A DNA stretch of 64,000 nt from Pediococcus claussenii ATCC BAA-344 (GCF_000237995.1 NC_016605.1:1736001-1800000); one strand, 5' to 3'. Shown: positions 24,759 to 33,538, counted from the stretch's first letter. Notes: generated by a model not told the origin, from the letters alone. A program made the numbers and translations.

Positions 24759-24956
24759 TTAAAATCCACCCCTAAGAGCCATGACACCCAGTAATAAGAA
24801 GATGATACCAATAAAAGCTCCAAACCAAATTGCATATAACATAAATGGGTTAGCATTTTTTGAACCTGACTCCTTATATCCATTAAAAGATTTATACGCA
24901 GCCCTAATTTGCCAAAGCCCTATGCCAATCGCACCCAGTCCAATTAATAATGACAT
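24759..24956 (-). CDS. Small two-helix membrane protein, 65 aa
   Basis: Two hydrophobic segments (LLIGLGAIGIGLWQIRAA and MLYAIWFGAFIGIIFLLLGVMAL) are separated by a polar loop KSFNGYKESGSKNAN. The ATG at 24956 has GAGGGAGG directly upstream; a longer reading upstream is in frame but lacks a ribosome site. It precedes the PTS operon by about 200 bp but is not obviously part of it. No family was recognised and no function is assigned. Confidence 0.65.
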   Translation of the reverse strand: MSLLIGLGAIGIGLWQIRAAYKSFNGYKESGSKNANPFMLYAIWFGAFIGIIFLLLGVMALRGGF

Positions 24957-25130
24957 TTTTCCTCCCTCATAAAAGCGTTTCCTTAAAATACTCACATCGT
25001 AACACAGAAATAGTTCCATAAATATTGCGCGAAGCAAAAGTTACTGGAATAATTTGTATTCAAAAAGCTTCCTCAGGGTATTTCATTCATGCTAAAATGA
25101 AGCTTAGATGAGTTGTTCGGGGGGATTTAT

Positions 25131-26210
25131 ATGAAAAAAATCACAAAATGGTTTCACCATATTTTTACTAGCATAAGGGATTATTTAAATCCAAATGAGG
25201 CAAATCCCCATGACGGCTATGTGGATGATGAACTTTATCAAAATAGAAGATCCGTTCGTCGCCGTCAGAGTACCTTACGTGAATCCCATTACATTATATT
25301 TGGGACAAGCGTTGTTGGAATTCTAATCGTCTTTTTTGGCCTTTTGTCTCTGGGACACTATACTGTTAATTCTGTAAGGAACGCCAATGCGGCTACACAA
25401 GTTAATCAACTATTTACCAGTGATACACGTTCAAACGTTAAGTCTTCAACAACCTCTACAAAGGTTGCACAAACAAGGGTAACCGTTAAAAAGTTACACA
25501 CTAGTTCTGATAAAAAACGAATGCTAGTTGATTTGAATAATGCAGACCATATGATTAGCATTCGCCAAAAATATGCAGCTTTTTATAACTCAAAAGGTCT
25601 ATTAAACTCAAACATTTCAGTTAAGAAAATTGATACATTAAAATCATCCCTCAATAAATATAAATTACCTAGGGAATTTAACAGTAAATATCAGCGTTAC
25701 TTAAAAAACACCAAAGTAATTGCAAAAAAAGCTGATAGCTATGACAAACAATTTAAAGCAATTAAGAAAAATCAATTACTCGGTATTCCTGTATCCTCAG
25801 AATCTGTAGCAAAACTTATTAAAAAAATGGACAATAATTCCAAATCACAAAAGACTGTTACCCAACAAAAGCAGTTAATAAAATTGAAAAAAGCACTTAT
25901 TCTGGAGGAAAAAGCCCAACAAGCTGCCCTCGTTGCTCAACAACAAGCAGAACAGGAAGAGATTGCTGCTGCTCAACAACAAAAAGCCGCAAAAAAGGCT
26001 GCTAATGAAGCAAAAAAGCAACAAGAGGCTGAAAAAAAGGCTCAGGAACAGCAAGCCCAAGCAGATGCTGCGAGTGAGAGTCAAGCAGAAGCAGAGTCCC
26101 AACAGGAAGCTAATTCTGCTGCTCAACAGCAAGCAGATCAGAATCAACAAGCCGGTGAACCTGGTTCATCTACAAATCCTTCGGATAGTACCGGAGGATA
26201 TGACCAATAG
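25131..26210 (+). CDS. Membrane-anchored coiled-coil protein of unknown function, 359 aa
   Basis: A basic, acidic and polar N-terminal region of about 60 residues is followed by one membrane helix (YIIFGTSVVGILIVFFGLLSLG). The outer part is Lys/Ser-rich and helical, then a Gln/Ala/Glu/Lys-rich coiled coil of about 90 residues ends in the flexible tail NPSDSTGGYDQ. The topology would place the coiled coil outside the cell. ATG 25131 has GGGGGG seven to ten bases upstream. No catalytic motif, LPXTG or SH3 domain is seen. It is monocistronic with a strong terminator. Confidence 0.75.
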   Translation: MKKITKWFHHIFTSIRDYLNPNEANPHDGYVDDELYQNRRSVRRRQSTLRESHYIIFGTSVVGILIVFFGLLSLGHYTVNSVRNANAATQVNQLFTSDTRSNVKSSTTSTKVAQTRVTVKKLHTSSDKKRMLVDLNNADHMISIRQKYAAFYNSKGLLNSNISVKKIDTLKSSLNKYKLPREFNSKYQRYLKNTKVIAKKADSYDKQFKAIKKNQLLGIPVSSESVAKLIKKMDNNSKSQKTVTQQKQLIKLKKALILEEKAQQAALVAQQQAEQEEIAAAQQQKAAKKAANEAKKQQEAEKKAQEQQAQADAASESQAEAESQQEANSAAQQQADQNQQAGEPGSSTNPSDSTGGYDQ

Positions 26211-26220
26211 AATCAATCAA

Positions 26221-26252
26221 AAAAGCATTTTGGATTTTTCCAAAATGCTTTT
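26221..26252 (+). terminator. Rho-independent terminator after the coiled-coil protein gene
   Basis: AAAAGCATTTTGGA and TCCAAAATGCTTTT form a 14-bp perfect stem. Convergent with the DUF805 gene, it probably serves both. Confidence 0.92.
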
Positions 26253-26269
26253 AATTTGCAAAACAACCA

Positions 26270-26671
26270 TTAAAACTCTGACTGATTTCTTGTCCAACGA
26301 CTATTCGGATTACTTGGTAAAACTGTAAATATAAATATCACTATGTAGCCAACTACAGGAATAAATTCCAAAATAATCCACCAGTTACTCCGATTCACAT
26401 CATGCAAGCGTCGCGCCGTTAAAGTAAAAGTAGCAACATAATATAAAAGCATAAAAATTGAAAATACCACGGAACCCGTTGATATATTATTAGTTAAAAC
26501 CGTACCTTGGCTTAATAGAATTGACTTTAATTGATTTACTTGGCCCGTTGCAGCAGACACTAAAAATAAAACAACTGCATTAATTAAGACTGGCCACCAA
26601 TACTGCGCCCTCGTTGCAGTGGCATTCCATGTAAATATGTTTCGCCAAAACTCTTGATATATCTCAATCAT
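26270..26671 (-). CDS. DUF805 family membrane protein, 133 aa
   Basis: It has the DUF805 layout: an N-terminal FTWNATATRAQYWWPVL (the R-x-x-YW motif), membrane segments, the central RRLHDVNRSNWW motif and a final hydrophobic pair ending NSRW. Length is at the upper end of the family's usual range of about 110-150 aa. ATG 26671 has GGGGGA eight bases upstream. No enzymatic role is known for this family. Confidence 0.85.
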   Translation of the reverse strand: MIEIYQEFWRNIFTWNATATRAQYWWPVLINAVVLFLVSAATGQVNQLKSILLSQGTVLTNNISTGSVVFSIFMLLYYVATFTLTARRLHDVNRSNWWIILEFIPVVGYIVIFIFTVLPSNPNSRWTRNQSEF

Positions 26672-26727
26672 ATTAATTCCCCCAAACAACTAACTTATCA
26701 TTTAAACAAGTATATCATTATTACAAA

Positions 26728-26769
26728 TAAAAAAGGGCCAGCCCCATTGATTAGGAAGCTAAACCCCTA
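26728..26769 (-). terminator. Putative terminator after the YhgE/Pip gene
   Basis: On the minus strand AGGGG...AGCTTCC folds with GGGGCTGGCCCT, followed by six T. The stem has an internal loop. Confidence 0.6.
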
Positions 26770-26772
26770 TAA

Positions 26773-29700
26773 TTATTTTTCTACTGCCTGTAGTTCTTGG
26801 TTATTATCAAGTTGTGACTTACCCTGCATATGCTTATTCTGCAACATTACCATACTAATCCAAAGTAATCCTAATGCTAATATCGAGAAACCAGCTAAGG
26901 CCGCCATTGATTGTGTGAACGTTACTGAACCAAGACCTGAAGAAATTGCTTCACGGAATGACATGATTGAGTAAGTTAACGGCAAGAATGGATGAATAGC
27001 ATTATAGAAACCATTGGTAATTTGCATTGGGAACGTACCACCTGAACCACCAAGTTGCAACATTAACAGAATCATCGCAATAAAGCGCCCAGGATTATCA
27101 AACGCCATTGATAAGAACATGACTATATACATTGATGCTAACGCAATCATAATCGATGTAACGTAATATTGGCCAACATGATCTGGGTGAATTCCAGCCC
27201 ACATCATAATAGTTGCTTCAATAATTGCCATCGCAACAGCAACGGCCGTACCAACTGATACTTTACTCAAGAACCATTGTGTAGCGGATTTACCACGTTC
27301 TGCAATCTTACGAATAGGATATGCAAAGTTGAAGACGATTGCTCCTACGTAAAGCGCTAATGACAAGACATAAGGCGCTAATGCATGCCCATAATTTGGA
27401 ACGTAACTATAACTACTATGACTTAACTTAGTAGGTGCTGCAAACATATTAGCATTTGCATTATCCAAATGCTGTCCGTCAACTTTTTCTGCACCCGCTT
27501 CAAGTTTTGTACCAAGTTCGCTATTTCCCTTAGCAAGCTGATTGGCACCATCTTCAATTTCGCCAGACTTAGAATCAAGTTGAGCTGCACCATCATTAAG
27601 TTGGTTTACCCCAGATACTAGTGCCGGCACCTTGCTGTTTAAGGTTTGAATTCCACCGTTAAGTTGATGTGCTCCATTATCTAGCTGGCTTACTCCAGAA
27701 ACTAATGCTGGAATTTGCGATTGCATTTGTGCCAAACCAGCATCCAATCGTTGCGCACCACTAGTTACCTGTGAAGAGCCACTATAGAGTTGTCCAAGTC
27801 CTGAGCTTAAGGCACTGTTTCCACTACTTACTTGGTTAGCACCATTGGTTACTTGTGAAGAACCGTTATAAAGTTTTTGAACTCCAGCCGTCAATTGTGG
27901 CATTTGGCCCTGCATTTGGCTTAAACCACCACTCACTTGTTGAGCTCCGTTAGTTACTTTAGATGAACCACCCGTTAATAGTTGGACTCCACCAACGAAT
28001 TGTGGCATTTGTGATTGCATTTGGCCTAAACCGTTAGACAAATCACTTGCTCCACCATTCAAAACAGGGCCGTTATTAGATAACTGACTTCCACCCTGGG
28101 CAATTTGACTCATACCACTTTGTAATTCAGGCATTTGTGATTGCATCTGTGACAATCCCGTATTTAATTGAGCGGCACCTGTATTAATTTTATTGGAGTT
28201 TTGGTTCAGTGCATTAGTTCCAACGGCCAAAGCATTAGCCCCATCCACTGCCGAAGTAACTCCAGTTGTCAGCGCAGATGCCTTCCCGGAAAAATCATTA
28301 ATTTGGGTAGATAACGTGTTCGAACCTGCCGCAAGTTGCTGAATACTACTTGTAATTTTTTGAGAACCTGCCGATAATTCTTTTACAGTCTCTGCTAGCT
28401 CAGTATTTTGTGATCCCATGCTACCAACACCATTTTGTACGGAACTTAATTGTTGACTCAAGCTATTTAGCTTTTGATTTAAATCTGATTGCTGTTTTGA
28501 GATTGATCCTATTTTATCAACTTCACCTTGAGCCGTTGAGATATCGTTCTGTAACTGACTCAGCTTGCTTTGATCAACAGTCGTTGAAGTATTGCTTGCC
28601 TGTGTTGCGGAGGAAGATGTGCTGTCAGCCACTCCGGCTAATGCAGCTTTCGCCTTTTGAGCATCTTCAGCACTTAACCCAGCCGCATCAATTTTACTGT
28701 TAATTTCAGCTTGGCTAATTGCAGCTTTACTTGTTGTTGGTGTAGAAGAAGTTGTCGTTTTAGTTGTAGTTAGATCACTGGCTTCACTCTTTATTGTCGC
28801 CAATTGTGAAGATAAATCACTAGTACTTACATCTCCACCAGTTGATTTAGCTAAATCAGATAATTGAGTGCTAATACTTCCCATTTGATCCTGTAACTGC
28901 TTTACCTCACTAGCTGTCTTGGAATCACCAAGCGAGTTATATAAATTATTTAATCCAGCAGTCAGGGTTTGACTAGGTTCTGTCAACTGACTCAAACCAT
29001 TATTAATAGCCTTTGCACCGTTATTTAATGCAGCAGTACCATCTTGTAGCGGATCTGTTTGTTCTTTTAACTCTTTTAGCCCAGCAGCTAAATTATTACT
29101 ACCCGCTCCTGCCTTGGCAACTCCAGCTGTGTATTCGTGCACTCCATTATTTAACTCAGCAGCGCCAGCAGACAATTGTGTTACACCACCAATTAACGAA
29201 CCAGTTTTTCCATTAATAAGTTGAATACCATCGTTTACTTTGTAAACACCGTCAACGTATTGGGCAGTCTTAACTTTTAATTGAATTGAACCGTTTGATA
29301 GTTTAGTGATTCCGGTTACAATTGCATTGGATTTATTCTGTAACTGTTCTAATCCTTTTGTAACCGCGTCCGACCCGGTAGCCACTTGCGAAGCGCCACT
29401 GGACAATTGATTTACCCCACTAGCCAATGTACCTGCTTTTCCATTAAGCACACCTAATCCTGCGGTGACTTGTCCAGAACCGCCCGCTACTTGTGAGGCT
29501 CCATTTGCTAACTTGGCAGCACTACTTTGGGCAGTGCCTAATCCATTGGTTACTTTACTTGAGCCACCTGCCAACTGTGAGGCTCCATTAGCAAGTTGGT
29601 TTACTCCGCCCGCTAATTGACCAGTTTTTCCATTCAAAGTGTCAAGTCCATTAGCAAGTTGACCTGAGCCACTCGCTAACTGTGCAACACCAGCCTGCAA

Positions 29701-30363
29701 AGGTTGAACTTGAACCGCCATTGTTGCGATTCCGTTATGTAGCTTAGAAACGCCCGCTGTATACTGTTTCAAGCCATCATCAAGTTTAAACGCACCATCT
29801 GATAGTTTTGTAGCACCGTCTGCTGCCTTCTTTACGTCCTTACCAGTCGACTTGATAGTGTCAAACATTGTTGTTGCATATGCCTTAGTTACACTAGCCC
29901 GAACCTGTGACAATAGTTTATCTGTTCCAACTTCACTGATAACTTTACCAATATAGTTTAACGAATCATTTGTTTTATATTTAATTTGCATCTGTTTTGG
30001 ATCAGATGAAGTTACCGTTGAGGCATTTTTAGAAAAGTTTTTAGGAATCGTGACAATCGTGTAATACTTCTTGTCCTTCATACCTTCCATTGCTTTATCT
30101 TTTGATACAAAATGCCACCCAAGTTGCTTGTTGTGCTTCAAATTCTTGATCATCTGATTACCGACATCAAAGGTCTTCCCCTGATATTTAACCGATTGAT
30201 CTTCATTAACAACCGCCACTGGTAAATTTTTGGTATCCCCATATGGATCCCAGACTGATTTTAGAAAGAAAATACTATATAGGAAAGGAATAAAAATAAT
30301 AGCTAAAACGGACATTAAAATCAATCTGTTATGCCCAATAAACTTCCACTCTTTACGAATCAT
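26773..30363 (-). CDS. YhgE/Pip family membrane protein, 1196 aa
   Basis: The N-terminus matches the YhgE/Pip type: a first membrane helix (LILMSVLAIIFIPFLYSIFFL), then VWDPYGDTKNLPVAVVNEDQSV and a short alpha/beta part. About 750 residues of helical repeats follow, with a Gly every 11 or so residues in the pattern L-x-x-G-x-x-x-L, interrupted by a Ser/Thr/Ala-rich stretch near residues 530-610. Five to six C-terminal helices resemble an ABC-2 permease. Known members such as the lactococcal phage infection protein are about 750-900 aa, so this one is long. It is co-oriented with an ArsR regulator. It may act in export or serve as a phage contact. Confidence 0.9.
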   Translation of the reverse strand: MIRKEWKFIGHNRLILMSVLAIIFIPFLYSIFFLKSVWDPYGDTKNLPVAVVNEDQSVKYQGKTFDVGNQMIKNLKHNKQLGWHFVSKDKAMEGMKDKKYYTIVTIPKNFSKNASTVTSSDPKQMQIKYKTNDSLNYIGKVISEVGTDKLLSQVRASVTKAYATTMFDTIKSTGKDVKKAADGATKLSDGAFKLDDGLKQYTAGVSKLHNGIATMAVQVQPLQAGVAQLASGSGQLANGLDTLNGKTGQLAGGVNQLANGASQLAGGSSKVTNGLGTAQSSAAKLANGASQVAGGSGQVTAGLGVLNGKAGTLASGVNQLSSGASQVATGSDAVTKGLEQLQNKSNAIVTGITKLSNGSIQLKVKTAQYVDGVYKVNDGIQLINGKTGSLIGGVTQLSAGAAELNNGVHEYTAGVAKAGAGSNNLAAGLKELKEQTDPLQDGTAALNNGAKAINNGLSQLTEPSQTLTAGLNNLYNSLGDSKTASEVKQLQDQMGSISTQLSDLAKSTGGDVSTSDLSSQLATIKSEASDLTTTKTTTSSTPTTSKAAISQAEINSKIDAAGLSAEDAQKAKAALAGVADSTSSSATQASNTSTTVDQSKLSQLQNDISTAQGEVDKIGSISKQQSDLNQKLNSLSQQLSSVQNGVGSMGSQNTELAETVKELSAGSQKITSSIQQLAAGSNTLSTQINDFSGKASALTTGVTSAVDGANALAVGTNALNQNSNKINTGAAQLNTGLSQMQSQMPELQSGMSQIAQGGSQLSNNGPVLNGGASDLSNGLGQMQSQMPQFVGGVQLLTGGSSKVTNGAQQVSGGLSQMQGQMPQLTAGVQKLYNGSSQVTNGANQVSSGNSALSSGLGQLYSGSSQVTSGAQRLDAGLAQMQSQIPALVSGVSQLDNGAHQLNGGIQTLNSKVPALVSGVNQLNDGAAQLDSKSGEIEDGANQLAKGNSELGTKLEAGAEKVDGQHLDNANANMFAAPTKLSHSSYSYVPNYGHALAPYVLSLALYVGAIVFNFAYPIRKIAERGKSATQWFLSKVSVGTAVAVAMAIIEATIMMWAGIHPDHVGQYYVTSIMIALASMYIVMFLSMAFDNPGRFIAMILLMLQLGGSGGTFPMQITNGFYNAIHPFLPLTYSIMSFREAISSGLGSVTFTQSMAALAGFSILALGLLWISMVMLQNKHMQGKSQLDNNQELQAVEK

Positions 30364-30400
30364 AAAAAATAAAACTCCTTTATAAACTTTAGAATCTATT

Positions 30401-30418
30401 CATTCGAATACATAAATA
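30401..30418 (-). promoter_or_regulatory. Candidate ArsR operator upstream of the YhgE/Pip gene
   Basis: CATTCGAATACATAAATA matches the motif at 30793-30810 at 16 of 18 positions, including the self-complementary ATTCGAAT. It lies 38 bp before the ATG. Confidence 0.55.
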
Positions 30419-30439
30419 AATACGCAAAAAAACAAAAGA

Positions 30440-30769
30440 CTACTCCCTTGTTAATTTTTTGTCTTCCCGAAGTACATTGATCAAACGTTGCACTTGATCC
30501 AACGCATCCCCAATTGTCAAACGATAAATATTACTTGTCCCGCGTCGTTCAACTGATACTAAACTTAAGTCCTTAAGCTGTTTGAGGTGATGGGAAATGG
30601 CTGGTTGCGAAAGATTCATCATATTTGTCAGTTCTCCAACCGTTAACCCTTCGTCACTTTCGCCTAAGAAAATTATCATCTGTTGGCGACGCTCATCGGA
30701 TAACACATCTAATAACGGAATATTTTTTTTAAACTCCGTTAACACAGCAGTCTTACTATCTGTATCCAT
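30440..30769 (-). CDS. ArsR/SmtB family transcriptional regulator, 109 aa
   Basis: A winged helix-turn-helix of the ArsR type: LSDERRQQMIIFLGESDEGLTVGELTNMMNLSQPAISHHLKQLKDLSLVSVERR, with the recognition helix SQPAISHHLKQL. No cysteine is present at all, so metal sensing through ELCVCDL is excluded; it probably responds to something else. The gene precedes YhgE/Pip by 76 bp in the same direction, and both have the same sequence motif upstream, so self-regulation together with control of yhgE is likely. Confidence 0.88.
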   Translation of the reverse strand: MDTDSKTAVLTEFKKNIPLLDVLSDERRQQMIIFLGESDEGLTVGELTNMMNLSQPAISHHLKQLKDLSLVSVERRGTSNIYRLTIGDALDQVQRLINVLREDKKLTRE

Positions 30770-30792
30770 GGCAAACTCCTTTTAAATTCTAG

Positions 30793-30810
30793 CATTCGAA
30801 TAATTAAATA
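30793..30810 (-). promoter_or_regulatory. Candidate ArsR operator upstream of the arsR-like gene
   Basis: CATTCGAATAATTAAATA is the second copy of the motif found before the YhgE/Pip gene, 23 bp before the regulator ATG. Confidence 0.55.
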
Positions 30811-30860
30811 CATCAAACATATTACTACATTTGAAATTAATATCAAGTGTAGTACTCTTG

Positions 30861-31721
30861 CTAATCCAGTACCTGAACCCCGACCCCAATTAAGCCTGGA
30901 CCTGTATGAACTCCCAAAGCAGGCGAAATGTCTCCTTTAAATATATTCTTAAAGCCATCAAAGCTCTCTTTGAATTCTTCATACACATTTTCCATTAAAG
31001 TTGGGTTGCTACCGTGAACTACTGCTAAATTATAATTTTTAGATTCTCCAATTAATTCACTTATTGTTCTTTTAATTTTCGAAATTGCAGATTTTTCACT
31101 ACGAGCCTTTGCTACTGGATAATAAACACCATCAGAATCACAAGAGATAATTGGTTTGATTTTTAGAATTGATCCAACCATTCCAGAAACACGGCCTATC
31201 CTGCCACCTGCAATTAAATAATCAAGTGTTGGTACATAGAAAAACACCTTCGTTTTCAGTGCCGACCTTTCAAGCTCAGTGATTAATTCTTCAAAATTTA
31301 TTCCATTGTCAATCAATTGTGAAGCATAAACAGCTGTAAGTCCGCTTCCAATTCCAATGTTTTTAGTGTTAATAACATTAGTAATTATATCAGGGAATTC
31401 TTCAGAAATAATTGAAACCTGCTGTGCCGTGCCAGATAATGCACTGGATATACAGATTGCAATAATTTGATTATATCCGCGATCAATCAAGCTTTGAAAT
31501 GCACTGTGGATACTTTCTCCCGTGGGACTCGAAGTTGAAGGCAACTTATTCGCTTTTTTTAAACGTTCATAGAATTCATCTGGTTCAATGTCCACACGAT
31601 CTCGTAAACTTTCTTGTCCAAAGTAAACTTCCATTGGAATCATTTCTATATAATCTTTTTCCATTATCGCTGCTGGTACATCCGAACACGAATCTACAAG
31701 TATAGCTATTTTATTATCCAT
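30861..31721 (-). CDS. DegV family fatty-acid-binding protein, 286 aa
   Basis: DegV proteins bind a fatty acid between two domains and deliver it to fatty acid kinase FakA. The diagnostic N-terminal IAILVDSCSDVP and the LPSTSSPTGE segment that holds the carboxylate-contacting serine are present. The C-terminal VVHGSNP and the ending PALGVHTGPGLIGVGVQVLD are typical, as is the length of about 280. The ATG has GAGG seven bases upstream. Three direct CTTAAA-TA repeats lie upstream. Most lactobacilli carry several paralogues, so the specific fatty acid is unknown. Confidence 0.93.
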   Translation of the reverse strand: MDNKIAILVDSCSDVPAAIMEKDYIEMIPMEVYFGQESLRDRVDIEPDEFYERLKKANKLPSTSSPTGESIHSAFQSLIDRGYNQIIAICISSALSGTAQQVSIISEEFPDIITNVINTKNIGIGSGLTAVYASQLIDNGINFEELITELERSALKTKVFFYVPTLDYLIAGGRIGRVSGMVGSILKIKPIISCDSDGVYYPVAKARSEKSAISKIKRTISELIGESKNYNLAVVHGSNPTLMENVYEEFKESFDGFKNIFKGDISPALGVHTGPGLIGVGVQVLD

Positions 31722-31750
31722 TTCATAACCTCAACCTTTGTTATACAAAC

Positions 31751-31800
31751 CTTAAAGTACCACATACATGGCTTAAATACTACTGTTAAGCTTAAAGTAT
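31751..31800 (-). promoter_or_regulatory. Three CTTAAA-TA direct repeats upstream of degV
   Basis: CTTAAAGTAC (31751), CTTAAATACT (31772) and CTTAAAGTAT (31791) are spaced 21 and 19 bp apart; the last is part of the palindrome TTAAGCTTAA (31786-31795). This spacing suits binding of a dimeric activator to one face. From 31801 to 32018 nothing else was recognised. Confidence 0.4.
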
Positions 31801-32018
31801 AGTATAATTCCGATATCAAAAAGTAGAAATTATTATGAATTTCGTTCCATTTTTTAACCTTCAATGGGCAAGTAGAAGCTACACTGTTGTTCTATCAAGG
31901 TATTTTGGGCAACAAATTACATATTCAATGAACAAAAGAACTTTTTTAAGATGTTACAAATACGAATATTGGTAACCTCATTATCCACAACGTTTGGGGC
32001 ATCAACCGTAAATAATGA

Positions 32019-32336
32019 TTAATACGCCGGAACTAAATGCCAATGTGCGTGCATTACCTTTTGTCCAGCGCGCTTTCCAACATGTACAAAAATGTTATAT
32101 CCAGCTGGATGATACATTTCATCCAGCATTTTTTTGGCTTCTACTAATAATTTATCCATCGCTCTCTTTTGTTGGTCCGATAAATCAAAAAACGTTTCTT
32201 CATGATCCTTCGGTATTATTAATAAGTGTCCTTTTGTCATCGGATGAATATCCCAAAACGCCACTGCTAAATCATTTTCCAATAAATATTCTTGTGAGTT
32301 TTTTTCACAAAAAACGCACCCAACTTTTTTACCCAC
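32019..32336 (-). CDS. HIT family nucleotide-binding protein, 105 aa
   Basis: Histidine-triad protein: GCVFCEKN with a CxxC zinc-like start, the helix-strand PMTKGHLLIIPKDH, and the catalytic triad MHAHWHLVP (H-x-H-x-H). Such proteins hydrolyse or bind nucleoside phosphoramidates and dinucleotides. GTG 32336 is chosen because AGGAGT at 32343-32348 lies seven bases upstream and the protein then begins close to GCVFC, as in homologues; an upstream GTG at 32387 would run into the preceding TetR gene. It is probably co-transcribed with that TetR gene, 17 bp away. Confidence 0.88.
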   Translation of the reverse strand: MGKKVGCVFCEKNSQEYLLENDLAVAFWDIHPMTKGHLLIIPKDHEETFFDLSDQQKRAMDKLLVEAKKMLDEMYHPAGYNIFVHVGKRAGQKVMHAHWHLVPAY

Positions 32337-32353
32337 ATTCTTACTCCTTATTT

Positions 32354-32914
32354 TTAATTTACATTCATGATCTGCCTTAGGTTCCACGTGAAACTATCAT
32401 CTTGCGTGATCATCGGATTCTTAAACCAGCCAACACTCTCATTAATTACTTCACCAAGAATTAGATCTCGAACCCCTCTAGCGATAACTAATATTTCTCG
32501 TTCGTCTTTAACGAAATCTCCGATATATTTTTTTAAAGTATTGGAAATTTCTTTAAAAATCAGCTCTGTTTCTGGATCTTCAGTAATCTTAGGTATCCTG
32601 AAGACTGCCACACCAACATTCTTGTGCTTAAGCGAAAAATCTTTAATCGTCAAAGCTAATTCAATAATCGCTTCATCGCCAATTAATCCCACACAACTTC
32701 GCCCTATTTCTGCATTCATTTCCTTAAAATAAGTTTGGGCAACCCCAATCAACAAGTCGCGATTATTTTTAAAATAAAAATATAGCGCCTGCGTTTTACA
32801 CTCTAAAACGTCTGCAATGTTCCGAAAGGTTGCGGCTTCTGCTCCCCTTTTCTCAATTATTTTAATCGTTGCTTGAATTATTTTTTCTGATGATAGATCT
32901 CGCTTTTGCTTCAA
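32354..32914 (-). CDS. TetR/AcrR family transcriptional regulator, 186 aa
   Basis: The helix-turn-helix is KIIEKRGAEAATFRNIADVLECKTQALYFYFKNNRDLL (about residues 16-53), followed by a helical ligand domain. TTG 32914 with GGAGGTG at 32921-32927 is the best start; the ATG further upstream lacks a ribosome site and would make a non-homologous extension. A perfect 9-1-9 palindrome lies 22 bp upstream, between this gene and the divergent PEBP gene. The regulator therefore probably controls both itself and the PEBP/TSUP pair. Confidence 0.88.
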   Translation of the reverse strand: MKQKRDLSSEKIIQATIKIIEKRGAEAATFRNIADVLECKTQALYFYFKNNRDLLIGVAQTYFKEMNAEIGRSCVGLIGDEAIIELALTIKDFSLKHKNVGVAVFRIPKITEDPETELIFKEISNTLKKYIGDFVKDEREILVIARGVRDLILGEVINESVGWFKNPMITQDDSFTWNLRQIMNVN

Positions 32915-32936
32915 AATAAGCACCTCCACATTTGAC

Positions 32937-32955
32937 ATTTTACAACTTGTAAAAT
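32937..32955. promoter_or_regulatory. Perfect 19-bp palindromic operator between tetR and PEBP genes
   Basis: ATTTTACAACTTGTAAAAT is a flawless 9-1-9 inverted repeat in the 81-bp divergent intergenic region, the expected form of a TetR-family operator. Confidence 0.75.
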
Positions 32956-32995
32956 ATAATCTCCATATTGTTTTGAAAGGACGAAACGCTAAACT

Positions 32996-33538
32996 ATGAA
33001 CGTAACTACAACATTTAATAACAATATTATACCTGATCAATTCGGCATGAATACGGATACTCAAAATCTCACAAATGGTATAAACCAACATTCATTTCCA
33101 TTTAATATTTCAAACTTAGGTTCTGAAACACACTATTTAGCTTGGACATTGATTGATTACGACACTATTCCATTAATTGGCTTTGCTTGGATCCATTGGC
33201 AACTCGCCAACTATCCTGTTACTTACGATGAAGTTCAAATTGAAGCGGATTTAAGTTTAAAAGTGGATTATCCTCAAGGAAAAAACAGTCTTATTTCCAT
33301 TATTCAACGAATTCGCAAACCTCTTTGGAAGTTAAAATCAACTCACGAAAATTTAGAATCGCACTATCAAGGTCCCAGACCCCGTTCTGGAATTCATCAC
33401 TACCGTTTAACAGTTTACGGTTTACGACATCCACTTGTCATTCAAAAGGGGTTTTACCAATCTGATTTAATGAATCAACTTGACACAAGCGTTGTAACCG
33501 AATCAGTATCTAAAAACTTACTCTATGAAAGAAAGTGA
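32996..33538 (+). CDS. YbhB/YbcL family PEBP-like protein, 180 aa
   Basis: Member of the phosphatidylethanolamine-binding/Raf kinase inhibitor-like family. Conserved parts are FNISNLGSETHYLAWTLIDYD, FAWIHWQLANYP and the GPRPRSGIHHYRLTVYGL segment lining the ligand pocket. There is no signal peptide, so it is cytoplasmic. The biochemical role of bacterial members is unclear. GAAAGGACG precedes the ATG. It is divergent from a TetR gene with a shared palindrome and is followed within 5 bp by a TSUP permease, so it belongs to that operon. Confidence 0.85.
   Translation: MNVTTTFNNNIIPDQFGMNTDTQNLTNGINQHSFPFNISNLGSETHYLAWTLIDYDTIPLIGFAWIHWQLANYPVTYDEVQIEADLSLKVDYPQGKNSLISIIQRIRKPLWKLKSTHENLESHYQGPRPRSGIHHYRLTVYGLRHPLVIQKGFYQSDLMNQLDTSVVTESVSKNLLYERK

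Noticed and set aside
25875-26150. 91-codon minus-strand frame rich in Leu, Phe and Ser
   Set aside because: It is the antisense of the Gln/Ala-rich coiled coil of the gene at 25131-26210, with no ribosome site.
32015-32380. 121-codon plus-strand frame
   Set aside because: It mirrors the HIT gene on the opposite strand, which has an intact histidine triad and ribosome site.
32367-32732. 121-codon plus-strand frame
   Set aside because: Antisense to the TetR gene at 32354-32914, which has a clear helix-turn-helix.
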